Source: Bacillota bacterium (GTDB taxonomy: Bacteria > Bacillota > Clostridia > Lachnospirales > Lachnospiraceae). Taken from it: 64,000 nucleotides of DNA. Positions 23,948 to 31,986 of this stretch are shown here, one piece after another (the first letter of the stretch is position 1; each line of letters opens with the position of its first letter). The DNA is taken from the NCBI GenBank assembly GCA_023423335.1, contig JAFAFU010000067.1, positions 147,649 through 211,648 on the forward strand, read 5' to 3'. A program made the translations under genes and the position numbers. Under the pieces are notes generated by a model, which did not search any database, had not been told where the DNA came from, and saw only the letters and a list, made by a program, of their open reading frames with translations.

Positions 23948-24060
23948 CATCATGTGCATAATGCACATAAAGTCACTAAAAATCTTGTGTATTATTCCGA
24001 TATGTACATCATGTGCATAATGTGATAAATTGTTCTTGTCAGAACATCATGTGCATAATG
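23948..24060. promoter_or_regulatory. Three direct repeats CATCATGTGCATAATG
   Basis: Exact 16-nt copies are at 23948-23963, 24007-24022 and 24045-24060. The last is part of a longer dyad, GAACAT...ATGTTC. A related ATGCACATAATG lies at 19353-19364 in the coat leader. They could be operators of the small ribbon-helix-helix protein or iterons. Confidence 0.65.
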
Positions 24061-24204
24061 TTCATTGATAGTTAAATACTGCTCTGTAAGGCGGTCGGGT
24101 TCTCCGGCAATTCAGCCATTTAGAAAGTTACATAATTATGTTATTAATTGTACCACTATAACAAGTCAAAGTCAAAATGAATCAATCTAAAAGGAAGTGT
24201 TGTT

Positions 24205-24360
24205 ATGAGATACATACAACTAACTTGGAAACAGGTGTCAGCCTTGCTTAAGCTGATAGAGTTTTATTTCAAGCATAGGACGGAAATACACGGCTCCAAA
24301 GAATGGACGGAAATGGACTTAAGTATTCAAGCTATTAGAAACTTTTTGATAGACGAGTAG
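24205..24360 (+). CDS. Short hypothetical protein near the end of element 2
   Basis: The protein has 51 residues (MRYIQLTWKQVSALLKLIEF...), with AAGGAAG upstream of the ATG. Its 3' part (TAAGTATTCAAGCT...) is duplicated imperfectly just downstream at about 24378-24404, outside the frame. No family was recognised; coding status is uncertain. Confidence 0.4.
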   Translation: MRYIQLTWKQVSALLKLIEFYFKHRTEIHGSKEWTEMDLSIQAIRNFLIDE

Positions 24361-24434
24361 GTGAAGCCGACTGGGCATAAGTATTCAAGCTGTCAGAAAC
24401 TTTCATAGCAAATGAATAAAAGCAACTGTTACCG

Positions 24435-24514
24435 TACTATTCGTTAAACATAAATTATCCCTAAGAGATACAGAAAGCGTACTGCTTCGGGAAATTGCAG
24501 TTTAACGAATAGTA
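24435..24514 (+). repeat. Folded attachment hairpin at the right end of element 2
   Basis: TACTATTCGTTAAAC (24435-24449) and GTTTAACGAATAGTA (24500-24514) are perfect inverted repeats. Inside, AATTATCCC and GGGAAATT pair with one bulge, separated from the outer stem by a 3x3 internal loop (ATA/GCA). The right arm is identical to the right half of the site at 18912-18945. The folded strand would reproduce a two-armed dif-like site. Confidence 0.72.
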
Positions 24515-24563
24515 TAATTACTGAACTACATTTGTAGGCCTATCAACTGTCTTTTTGTGTCGA

Positions 24564-24703
24564 TTGACATAAATGTTCGTCAATAGCTTATTTTGTTTTA
24601 TATATTACTATTTGCAAAGTTGTAATTAAGTTCTCGTTTACTGATTTTTTTGACATAAAAAGTTCATCAATAAATATAAATATTGACATGAAAAGTTCGT
24701 CAA
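24564..24703. repeat. Three 20-21-nt repeats TTGACAT...GTTCGTCAA
   Basis: Copies are at 24564-24583, 24650-24670 and 24683-24703 with consensus TTGACATAAAAAGTTCGTCAA, each with TTGAC/GTCAA ends in dyad form (middle copy ATCAA). They lie between element 2 and the next gene. Likely protein-binding sites; the cognate protein is unknown. Confidence 0.6.
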
Positions 24704-24743
24704 ATCCGTAATACATAAATCTTGCAAATATTATATCATACAA

Positions 24744-25019
24744 CTATTCATTTTTAGTAGTATATAGTTTATAATTATCTTTATTTATAATAATAAGAAA
24801 CTCTAAGCCATATAATATCTCTGGTCTATAATATTCATTATTGATTATTACATCTAATTTATGCTCATGATCATCAAGGCTTTCAACAACTGATGATACC
24901 CACTGATCAAATCTATTTAAAAATAGCAAAATTGCTATTCTCATTATTATATTTACATACTGGACAATATTTAAGCTTTGTTGAATAAAAAATCTTATAG
25001 TACAACTCTTCTCTTCCAT
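24744..25019 (-). CDS. Hypothetical small protein
   Basis: The protein has 91 residues with one possible hydrophobic segment (IVQYVNIIMRIAILLFL). No clear ribosome site precedes the ATG and no domain was recognised. The frame is AT-rich and could be spurious or decayed. It is downstream of the secreted-protein operon but separated by 99 nt. Confidence 0.35.
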   Translation of the reverse strand: MEEKSCTIRFFIQQSLNIVQYVNIIMRIAILLFLNRFDQWVSSVVESLDDHEHKLDVIINNEYYRPEILYGLEFLIIINKDNYKLYTTKNE

Positions 25020-25118
25020 CTACAACAATCAAGAAAGGTTTTAACAACTATTGTCGTCTCTTGATATTTAATTAATAGTGCGGCTGTGAATAGTAACAAT
25101 TATAAAGCAATCAAAATG

Positions 25119-25688
25119 CTAATTGTAATAACCTAATGAAGTTGATGAAGGGTACGGGCAATAGCCAGGTGCATGTATATATAGGCCATAATCGCCCCAT
25201 TTAGATATTAGTTTACTACTTGAATACACTATTGCAGAATGCCCATCAGACGGATAATTCACTTTACTTCCAATTGGAGTAAGAATTGGTATAAAAAAAC
25301 GATCTCCAATTGCAACTATGCTATAGTATGGATCTGATGTATAGTACAAATTGTAATGTATCCAAATATTATTACTTGATGATGTAGAGTACCACGCATA
25401 TGAATGGCAGTTATATTTTCCTGTTGCCGAGCGTTGTCTGATTGCATTTGGATATGCACTATCTTGATAAGAATTCGCCTGATCTATATCAGTTTGTGAA
25501 AACTCGCCTGTTACCAAAAATGCGTAATCTACCATAGTACCGCTAGGAGTTGTTATAGTATATATTTGTGTATTAGGTGAAGCTATAGCATTAACTGCAA
25601 CAGAGGATAAACCAAGGACCCAGCACAATAGTAATATTACTGATATTGTTTTACAGTTTAAGAGGTTCTTAGTGATTGTTCTAATCAT
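25119..25688 (-). CDS. Secreted protein with NCHSYAW motif
   Basis: The protein has 189 residues. Signal peptide (hydrophobic residues 15-35, then VNAIAS). The mature part has KYNCHSYAWYS, GDRFFIPI, DGHSAIVYSS and SKWGDYGLYIHAPGYCPY. The Cys followed later by GHSAIV suggests a papain/CHAP-like Cys-His arrangement, but this is inferred from motif order only. It overlaps the upstream gene by 8 nt (coupled). It lies on the AT-rich island, possibly as cargo. Confidence 0.6.
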   Translation of the reverse strand: MIRTITKNLLNCKTISVILLLCWVLGLSSVAVNAIASPNTQIYTITTPSGTMVDYAFLVTGEFSQTDIDQANSYQDSAYPNAIRQRSATGKYNCHSYAWYSTSSSNNIWIHYNLYYTSDPYYSIVAIGDRFFIPILTPIGSKVNYPSDGHSAIVYSSSKLISKWGDYGLYIHAPGYCPYPSSTSLGYYN

Positions 25689-26451
25689 TTAAATATCCTC
25701 CTTCGGATAACTTATATGAAATTGTTTCTGCTAATTTAGTACTAATTTTTCCCTGCTCAAAGAAAAGGCTATTCTCATCATCATCATATATAGTTGCCTC
25801 TAAATCTTTATCGTCGATTTTCATTATACTAGCCGCTAGATATAAAGTAGAGTCAATCGATAATGTATCAGAAAAACTTTGTGATTTACTTTCAAGAGCC
25901 TTTACAGTTGCATCTAACAACTCATTTCGTTCTTCTTTACTGAAAGCAAACAGAACCTCATCTTGAGCCACAAAATAATCAATGAACCTAAGTCTCAAAG
26001 TAAAATAAGGATCAGTTGAATTTATAACGGATTTGTGATCGATATTCTGATAAAATAGTATTATTTCCTTTGCAAGATCTATTCTATTATAAAGTTCTCG
26101 GAAACCATTGAACTGTTTGTTCAAAATATCAAGCCCCTGATTGTAGGAGTTATATGCAAATATATCACCAAATAACGGGTAGTTAAAACAAGTTTCTATG
26201 AGACCTTTAGTGGATATTTTCACTAGAATGTTATCTGGTATTTGTGTCACTTTCACCATATCATCATGTGTTTCCAATGCTTTCCATTCATCTGGATTTT
26301 CTAAAGGTGTAATTGGAAATACATATACATCGGCATTTTCGTTTTTTTGAAACCACATACCATTATTCATAGCCATTACACTAGCTGTGCTTAATATAAC
26401 TAATACAAAGATAATGAATATAAGACTTCCTTTTAAATATCTTTTTTTCAT
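25681..26451 (-). CDS. Exported protein of unknown function
   Basis: The protein has 256 residues. The start ATG at 26451 lies just behind GAGGAGG. An N-terminal membrane/signal segment (residues 8-27, ending ASVMA) is followed by a mostly helical, acidic soluble domain (DNILVKISTKGLIETCFNYPLFGDIFAYN...). It is coupled to the secreted NCHSYAW protein, so the two probably act together outside the cell. No family was recognised. Confidence 0.6.
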   Translation of the reverse strand: MKKRYLKGSLIFIIFVLVILSTASVMAMNNGMWFQKNENADVYVFPITPLENPDEWKALETHDDMVKVTQIPDNILVKISTKGLIETCFNYPLFGDIFAYNSYNQGLDILNKQFNGFRELYNRIDLAKEIILFYQNIDHKSVINSTDPYFTLRLRFIDYFVAQDEVLFAFSKEERNELLDATVKALESKSQSFSDTLSIDSTLYLAASIMKIDDKDLEATIYDDDENSLFFEQGKISTKLAETISYKLSEGGYLND

Positions 26452-26484
26452 TCTTTTCCTCCTCAAATTTTAATAAACAAGTTA

Positions 26485-26655
26485 TCAGTATATATTATCG
26501 ATTGAGTAATCTGACTGGTGCTTTCGACAAGCTGACTTTTCAATTTCTTTGACTAGTTTTTTCTCTTCTTTGTTGGTTAACTTTCTTGAAAGCAAATATC
26601 CTGCAAGACTTGGAGCCAATAATGATCCTGCAATGTATCCTAAGGCATCTAGCAT
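26485..26655 (-). CDS. Small membrane protein, 56 aa
   Basis: MLDALGYIAGSLLAPSLAGYLLSRKL is a Gly/Ala/Leu-rich membrane segment, followed by a Lys/Glu-rich helix. The start ATG at 26655 follows GGGGGAG. First gene of a likely three-gene operon with the two exported proteins. The composition resembles small peptide-type membrane proteins; function is unknown. Confidence 0.45.
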   Translation of the reverse strand: MLDALGYIAGSLLAPSLAGYLLSRKLTNKEEKKLVKEIEKSACRKHQSDYSIDNIY

Positions 26656-27346
26656 ATATTCTCCCCCTTTATCATATGATATTTTTCGTAACTTCACGAA
26701 TGTAAATCCCGTTTCTTTGAATCACTCTTTTGCGATTTGAGCAATCACTGCTGTTATCTCTTAGAACACGTAAACTTCTTATATCCGCTATTAAATGTAT
26801 TTCATATAACATAAAGAATAATATATATTATACCATATTTTGTAATATTTTAATATAACTTTTTTAATACAACAGAAAAAGACTTCAATATACATAACCA
26901 CTCAATATTTACTTAACTTTACATACCTAATATTTATTTCATATTTCGATATTGCCTTAGATTTACTTCATGAATTTGTGAAATAAATTCTAGGCAATAA
27001 AAAATAACGTATCAAAAAAGCCTTAAAAATCAAGGCTTTCAGAATATTAATCTGTATATTGTTTCCCTAACATTTATTTCAATTGACACTTTTGAAGTGA
27101 AACTGGTAAAATGTGAGTGTTTTGCGCGAACAGCTAATGCGGACGTCTGATGCTTGCACCATACTTTTACATTCCTTAATTCACTAAGAACAATTAATTA
27201 TAGAATTTATTAAATTTTCAAAACCATTTTACCGATTTTACTTCACCCGACAGCAACTATTTTTATTGCCTAAAATTGCAGAACGAACCCTATTTCGTTA
27301 ATATAATTACCGTTGTTCTGATTGAATATTATACCGGAAAATTGCC
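26656..27346. other. AT-rich non-coding junction, island to backbone
   Basis: No convincing gene was seen in these 690 nt. The sequence is very AT-rich up to about 27100, then changes. It contains the 32-nt repeat at 27252. It appears to be the eroded right boundary of the acquired island before the pdx genes. Confidence 0.4.
27252..27283 (+). repeat. 32-nt repeat, copy 2
   Basis: It matches 18973-19004 with one mismatch (T instead of G at 27277). There is no ssDNA-binding gene behind it here. It may be a scar of a related element or an alternative island boundary. Confidence 0.7.
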
Positions 27347-27922
27347 TTACGCGCTCTGACACCAGTACTGATGTATTCTTACATCCCTAGTTAGTTCCGG
27401 ATGAAAGGAGGTTACCAGCATATTATTCTGCTTCGCTGCCACAATATGGCCGTCAACCGTGGCCAGAACCTCCACTCCTTTTGTTTCCGATATGCTCTCA
27501 ATGTAGGGTGCTCTGATAAATGTCATCGGTACTTCTCCTACACCTGCAAAATTACCTAATGTCTGAAAGCTCCCAAGTTGACGGCCATATGCGTTACGTC
27601 TCACCGTAATATCCATTACGTTAAAGCAATGATTATTGTCATTAGTGACTGTTTTAGCCAAGAGTATTAATCCGGCACAGGTTCCAAAGGTGGGCAGGCC
27701 GCTCAGAATAGCCTGCTTGATTTTATCAAATAAGTCCAGTTCGTTCAACAGTTTTCTCATCACCGTACTTTCTCCGCCCGGTAAAATCAGCCCATCTATT
27801 GACTGATCAAGAAAATCAGACTTTTTCCGGATTTCAACGCTTGCTATTCCCAGCTTATTTAATACATCCCTATGTTCAGCAAAGGCCCCCTGAACTGCCA
27901 GTACTCCAACTCGTTTTATCAT
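27347..27922 (-). CDS. pdxT: Pyridoxal 5'-phosphate synthase glutaminase subunit
   Basis: The protein has 191 residues. PdxT releases ammonia from glutamine and channels it to PdxS. Motifs: VLAVQGAFAEH, PGGEST (oxyanion strand), FGTCAGLILL with the nucleophile Cys, and FHPELTRD with catalytic His and Glu. It lies 72 nt downstream of pdxS in the same operon. Family length; functional residues intact. Confidence 0.95.
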   Translation of the reverse strand: MIKRVGVLAVQGAFAEHRDVLNKLGIASVEIRKKSDFLDQSIDGLILPGGESTVMRKLLNELDLFDKIKQAILSGLPTFGTCAGLILLAKTVTNDNNHCFNVMDITVRRNAYGRQLGSFQTLGNFAGVGEVPMTFIRAPYIESISETKGVEVLATVDGHIVAAKQNNMLVTSFHPELTRDVRIHQYWCQSA

Positions 27923-27994
27923 TAATAAACCTCCATGCTGCTAAAATCGTGAATTTGGGTGTCGCACAAATTCACTGGGTGAAAATTAAAATTT

Positions 27995-28870
27995 TCACCC
28001 TATCCCTCGTTCCGCCATCAAGAGCTTAATTTCCTGTTCGTTAATACCAACCATTGCTTCGCCCAAATCTTCTGACAATTCTGCAATTAGCTTAGGTTCA
28101 TTATAATTCGTGACCGCCTTTACAATTGCCTGGGCCCGTTTCATCGGGTCCCCTGATTTAAAGATACCGGAACCGACAAACACTCCTTCTGCTCCCAGCT
28201 GCATTAATAACGCTGCATCCGCAGGGGTTGCAACACCTCCTGCCGCAAAGTTTACTACCGGCAATTTACCATGTTCCCGTACATGACAGGCCAGGTCGTA
28301 AGGCACCTGCAGTTCCTTAGCAGCTTGAAAAAGTTCATCTTCTCTCATATTTTGCAGCTTTTTAATCTGCTGCATGATCAATCTTATATGGCGAACTGCT
28401 TGAATAATATCTCCGGTTCCAGGCTCCCCTTTCGTTCGTATCATAGAGGCTCCCTCGCTGATTCTTCTTAGGGCTTCTCCTATATCCCTGGCTCCGCACA
28501 CAAAAGGCACCTCAAATCTTGTCTTATCAATATGGAAGGTATCATCAGCGGGCGATAACACTTCACTTTCATCGATATAGTCAATCTCGATCGCTTGTAG
28601 AATTTGTGCCTCCGCAAAGTGTCCGATACGTACCTTTGCCATAACCGGAATAGATACGGCAGCCTGAATTCCTTTAATCATTTTTGGGTCACTCATTCTG
28701 GACACGCCACCGGCTTTACGAATATCTGCCGGAATCCGTTCCAAGGCCATAACGGCACATGCACCTGCCGCTTCTGCAATTTTAGCCTGTTCCGGGGTGG
28801 TAACATCCATGATAACCCCGCCTTTTAACATCTGGGCTAAATTCTTATTAAGCTCATATCGTTGATTCAT
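27995..28870 (-). CDS. pdxS: Pyridoxal 5'-phosphate synthase lyase subunit
   Basis: The protein has 291 residues. PdxS makes PLP from ribose 5-phosphate, glyceraldehyde 3-phosphate and ammonia. KGGVIMDVTTPEQAKIAEAAGACAVMALERIPAD is the family opening; VMAKVRIGHFAEAQ contains the first active-site Lys, and MIRTKGEPGTGD carries the second. The C-terminus is complete. The divergent MocR gene at 29068 is its probable regulator. Confidence 0.96.
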   Translation of the reverse strand: MNQRYELNKNLAQMLKGGVIMDVTTPEQAKIAEAAGACAVMALERIPADIRKAGGVSRMSDPKMIKGIQAAVSIPVMAKVRIGHFAEAQILQAIEIDYIDESEVLSPADDTFHIDKTRFEVPFVCGARDIGEALRRISEGASMIRTKGEPGTGDIIQAVRHIRLIMQQIKKLQNMREDELFQAAKELQVPYDLACHVREHGKLPVVNFAAGGVATPADAALLMQLGAEGVFVGSGIFKSGDPMKRAQAIVKAVTNYNEPKLIAELSEDLGEAMVGINEQEIKLLMAERGIG

Positions 28871-28892
28871 AACTTTCCTCTCTTTTATTAAT

Positions 28893-29040
28893 TCTGATAT
28901 TTCAGATTGATATCCTGTGAAATCATAACAGAATGGCAGCCTGTAAAAATAATACTTGACGTTTTCGAAAACTTAATTTATTATAATTCAAAACTGATCT
29001 GGTGATAAGTATCAGAAATCATAAACTTCATGGTATCAGA
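28893..29040. promoter_or_regulatory. Divergent pdxS/pdxR control region
   Basis: For pdxR, TTGACG (28956-28961), 17 nt and TATTAT (28979-28984) form a promoter. GTATCAGA is directly repeated at 29009-29016 and 29033-29040, and TCTGATA (reverse orientation) lies at 28893-28899 near pdxS. MocR-type PdxR proteins bind repeats in such intergenic regions. Confidence 0.55.
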
Positions 29041-29067
29041 TATATTATAAAATCTTAAGAAAGACCG

Positions 29068-30477
29068 GTGTATGTGATGGATATGTTGACATTAACCTTA
29101 GACTATGAAAACAAAATTCCCCTGTACCAGCAGCTCTATTCCTATATAAAATCGGAAATTCAATCCGGCGGTATTCCCCATGGAGCAAAGCTTCCGTCGA
29201 AGAGAAAACTGTCTGTTTATTTAAACATCAGTCAAAATACTGTACAAACAGCCTATAATCAATTAATTGAAGAGGGTTATATCAGCCCCGAGGAGCGAAA
29301 GGGATTCTTTGTCAGTCAAATCGATCATAATCAGAAAATACAGATACAAATGCAAATGGAATTAACCGATATAAAAACCATAGAAAAGGCTGCTATTTTT
29401 GACTTTTCCTATCATGGTGTAGATAAACCAACCTTCCCATACGCTATCTGGCGGAAACTAATGAAGGAGGTCATCAACGAATATGATCCTGAGCTGCTGC
29501 AACGAGGAGATTCCTTTGGCTATCAAGGGTTAAGAACTGCAATTGCTATCTATCTTCATCAGTCCAGAGGCGTTAATTGCCGGGATTACCAGATCATTAT
29601 CAGCTCGGGTACAGAGATCCTGTATCATACCTTAATACAGTTATTAGGTAAGCAAAGTATATTTGGAATTGAAAATCCAGGCTATGAAAAATTAAATCTG
29701 CTATTCAACAGCAACCGTGCGCAATATGCAGCAATTAGTATCGACAAAAACGGTATGATTCCAGAGGAGGTAGATAAGAGCAATGCCAATGTTCTTTGCA
29801 TTACTCCTTCTCATCAGTTTCCCTCCGGCGAAATCATGCCGATTAGCCGACGTTATGCGTTGCTCCATTGGGCAAATGAAGAGGAAGACCGCTATCTGAT
29901 CGAGGATGATTATGACAGTGAGTTTAAATACAGCTCAAAACCCATTCCTGCCCTGCAAAGCTTGGATACGAATGAAAAGGTTATCTATATCGGCTCCTTC
30001 TCAAAATCCCTTTCATCAACCATTCGGGTCAGCTATATGGTTCTTCCGCCCAAATTATTAGCAGATTATCGAAATCAGCTTTCCTACATACTCTGCCCTG
30101 TTCCAATCTTCGAACAAAAGGTTTTGTACCGTTTTATCAATGAGGGATATTTTGAACGACATCTAAATAAGATGAGAATTATATATAAAAGAAAACGAGA
30201 AACACTGGTAAAAGTATTTACCGAACTAAATTGTGGTATTGAGATACTGGGGGCCGATGCAGGTCTCCATCTATTAATCAGGGTTCCAAATCACATGTCA
30301 GAAGAGGAGCTAATGCAGTCAGCTCTCGACCTGGGCGTGAGAGTCTATGGAATATCCGGGTACTATATTGATAAAAGCAAGCTGAAGGCAGATCCTACTC
30401 TGATGTTGGGATATGCGGGAATCAGTGAAGGTGATATAAGCAAGGCAGTAGAACTGCTTTACCAAGCATGGATGTAA
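29068..30477 (+). CDS. pdxR: MocR/GntR-type regulator of PLP synthesis
   Basis: The protein has 469 residues. The N-terminal GntR winged helix (about 10-80: PLYQQLYSYIKSEIQSGGIPHGAKLPSKRKLSVYLNISQNTVQTAYNQL) is fused to an aminotransferase-like effector domain. IYIGSFSKSLSSTIRVSYMVLP contains the PLP-binding Lys, and LIEDDYDSEF the upstream block. It senses PLP and activates pdxST. The start is uncertain: GTG at 29068 or ATG at 29077. Confidence 0.9.
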   Translation: MYVMDMLTLTLDYENKIPLYQQLYSYIKSEIQSGGIPHGAKLPSKRKLSVYLNISQNTVQTAYNQLIEEGYISPEERKGFFVSQIDHNQKIQIQMQMELTDIKTIEKAAIFDFSYHGVDKPTFPYAIWRKLMKEVINEYDPELLQRGDSFGYQGLRTAIAIYLHQSRGVNCRDYQIIISSGTEILYHTLIQLLGKQSIFGIENPGYEKLNLLFNSNRAQYAAISIDKNGMIPEEVDKSNANVLCITPSHQFPSGEIMPISRRYALLHWANEEEDRYLIEDDYDSEFKYSSKPIPALQSLDTNEKVIYIGSFSKSLSSTIRVSYMVLPPKLLADYRNQLSYILCPVPIFEQKVLYRFINEGYFERHLNKMRIIYKRKRETLVKVFTELNCGIEILGADAGLHLLIRVPNHMSEEELMQSALDLGVRVYGISGYYIDKSKLKADPTLMLGYAGISEGDISKAVELLYQAWM

Positions 30478-30625
30478 GCAATACTATTTCAAATGCTTGA
30501 AAAAATGGGTTGTTGGTGCTAAACTAGGTTAAGTACTGTACTACTCTTCTCTGTCGGCGCTGCGGCAAACATAAGCAGTAAATAGTTTAGTGACAAATAA
30601 CATTTATATTCGAGGGAGCTTCAAT

Positions 30626-31777
30626 ATGAAACAATTAAGATTGGCATTTGTTGGATCGCTTATTGGGGCGTTAATACTTACTGGCTGCAAAGCATCGAAT
30701 TCTTCAGAGCATGAACTGTCGATAACACCTTCTATTTCTTCTCCAATTTCTATATCGCCTAACATACGGGCAGAATACTTAAAACTTTTGCCGGAAGAAG
30801 CACAGGCTATGATGTCTGATGATGTTATTATTCTCGATGTCCGCACACAGGAGGAGTATGATGAAGGGCATATCGCTAATGCTCTTTTATTACCCGATTA
30901 TGAAATCCAAGAAAAAGCGGAAACCGTTATTACCGACAAAAAACAAACCATACTTATATACTGCCGGACAGGTATAAGAAGCGAACGCGCATCCAGGGAG
31001 CTTATTGATTTGGGGTATGAAAAGGTATATGATTTTGGCGGCATAGCCGATTGGACAGGAGAAATTGTCGGACACTGGCTCTATCCGTCCTACTACAACT
31101 ATTTTGGAGGTACATTGCCACCGGATATTGTTACTCCTATTAACTTTACAACAACCCAAAAAATAAGTGATCAAATGCCGGAGTTTACATTTCATCTTAC
31201 AGGTAATAACGTCAAACGTTACGGGGTATTCGATGACAGCACCAAGTATTACATTATGTTTGACGGGAATAAAATAGAAAATATAACAATAACAGATTCT
31301 ACAGGAGCTTTAGTACAGAAAATAGATGACTTATTCACGGAAAATCCGGCTTCTGAAGAAGAAATGTACGGTCTTTCATTTGATGATTGGAATTTTGATG
31401 GATACTTAGATATTGGTCTGTGGTCTTATCGTGGCGGTTCCATGCGAAATGACCCTCATTATTACTGGCTGTGGGATCAAAGCCAGGGACAATTTGTAGA
31501 GAATGCGGAACTGATGGAATTTAGTGATTTTTCTACAATTTCAATTAATGTCCAAGAAAGCCGATTAGAATGTTATACACGCCTCGGAATTTCCGGCGGC
31601 GTAGCACAGCATGTTAAATATATAGATGATAAATTCATGTTGGTGTATTCCTTTACATCAGAGGCAGTGCCGTCACCTGATGAAGAAGACAAATACCTCA
31701 GACATATAACTGTTGCAGAATTAATTGACGGCGAAATGGTAATCACTGAGGATTATTACGAAGATTTAGAGAAATAA
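30626..31777 (+). CDS. Rhodanese-domain lipoprotein
   Basis: The protein has 383 residues from ATG 30626, chosen because GAGGGAG lies 7 nt upstream. A lipobox LTGC (Cys at about 22) precedes a rhodanese domain (about 50-145) with VIILDVRTQEEYDEGHI and active-site loop YCRTGIRS. The C-terminal half contains DDWNFDGYLDIGLWSYRGG, a DxNxDG-type motif found in extracellular proteins. An outer-surface sulfur-transfer or redox role is possible, unproven. Monocistronic. Confidence 0.82.
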   Translation: MKQLRLAFVGSLIGALILTGCKASNSSEHELSITPSISSPISISPNIRAEYLKLLPEEAQAMMSDDVIILDVRTQEEYDEGHIANALLLPDYEIQEKAETVITDKKQTILIYCRTGIRSERASRELIDLGYEKVYDFGGIADWTGEIVGHWLYPSYYNYFGGTLPPDIVTPINFTTTQKISDQMPEFTFHLTGNNVKRYGVFDDSTKYYIMFDGNKIENITITDSTGALVQKIDDLFTENPASEEEMYGLSFDDWNFDGYLDIGLWSYRGGSMRNDPHYYWLWDQSQGQFVENAELMEFSDFSTISINVQESRLECYTRLGISGGVAQHVKYIDDKFMLVYSFTSEAVPSPDEEDKYLRHITVAELIDGEMVITEDYYEDLEK

Positions 31778-31986
31778 CTCTCTTAGGTTAATATGTATTT
31801 CCTTATGTATATTATGTTATGCTGATGGAACGCTCTGCCTTAAATGGTTCGTCATCTATAAATATTGTGTATTAAGCATGGTATCAATCCACAATTTTGT
31901 TTTAATTTTTTATATTCAGGCCGTTCATACGGATAAGACTTAAACAAACCAGTAATAGAACGGCCGTTATCGGCAGTACCTGTCTA

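Larger units (their letters stand above)
18931..24514 (+). mobile_element. Inovirus-like prophage, element 2, with plasmid-type replication
   Basis: About 5.6 kb lies between copies of GTTTAACGAATAGTA (18931-18945 and 24500-24514). Plus-strand order: ssDNA-binding protein, leaderless coat protein, terminator, pMV158-type origin, Rep_2 protein, Cys-rich protein, pIII-like adhesin, three tiny membrane proteins, Zot/pI ATPase, hairpin. Two small minus-strand genes and a regulatory repeat cluster follow. No integrase is present. The structural module is homologous and collinear with element 1, but replication differs completely, a sign of module exchange with a rolling-circle plasmid. Confidence 0.83.

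Noticed and set aside
24205..24404. Duplicated TAAGTATTCAAGCT segment as an attachment repeat
   Set aside because: The copies are only about 50 nt apart and inside element 2, so they are a local duplication rather than element borders.
11055..24514. Conjugative element or ordinary tailed prophage
   Set aside because: No relaxase with type IV secretion genes and no capsid, terminase or tail genes. Gene sizes and order fit filamentous phages.
18931..24514. Element 2 as a simple integrated rolling-circle plasmid
   Set aside because: The Rep and origin are plasmid-like, but pIII, coat, small membrane proteins and Zot make a full inoviral morphogenesis set.
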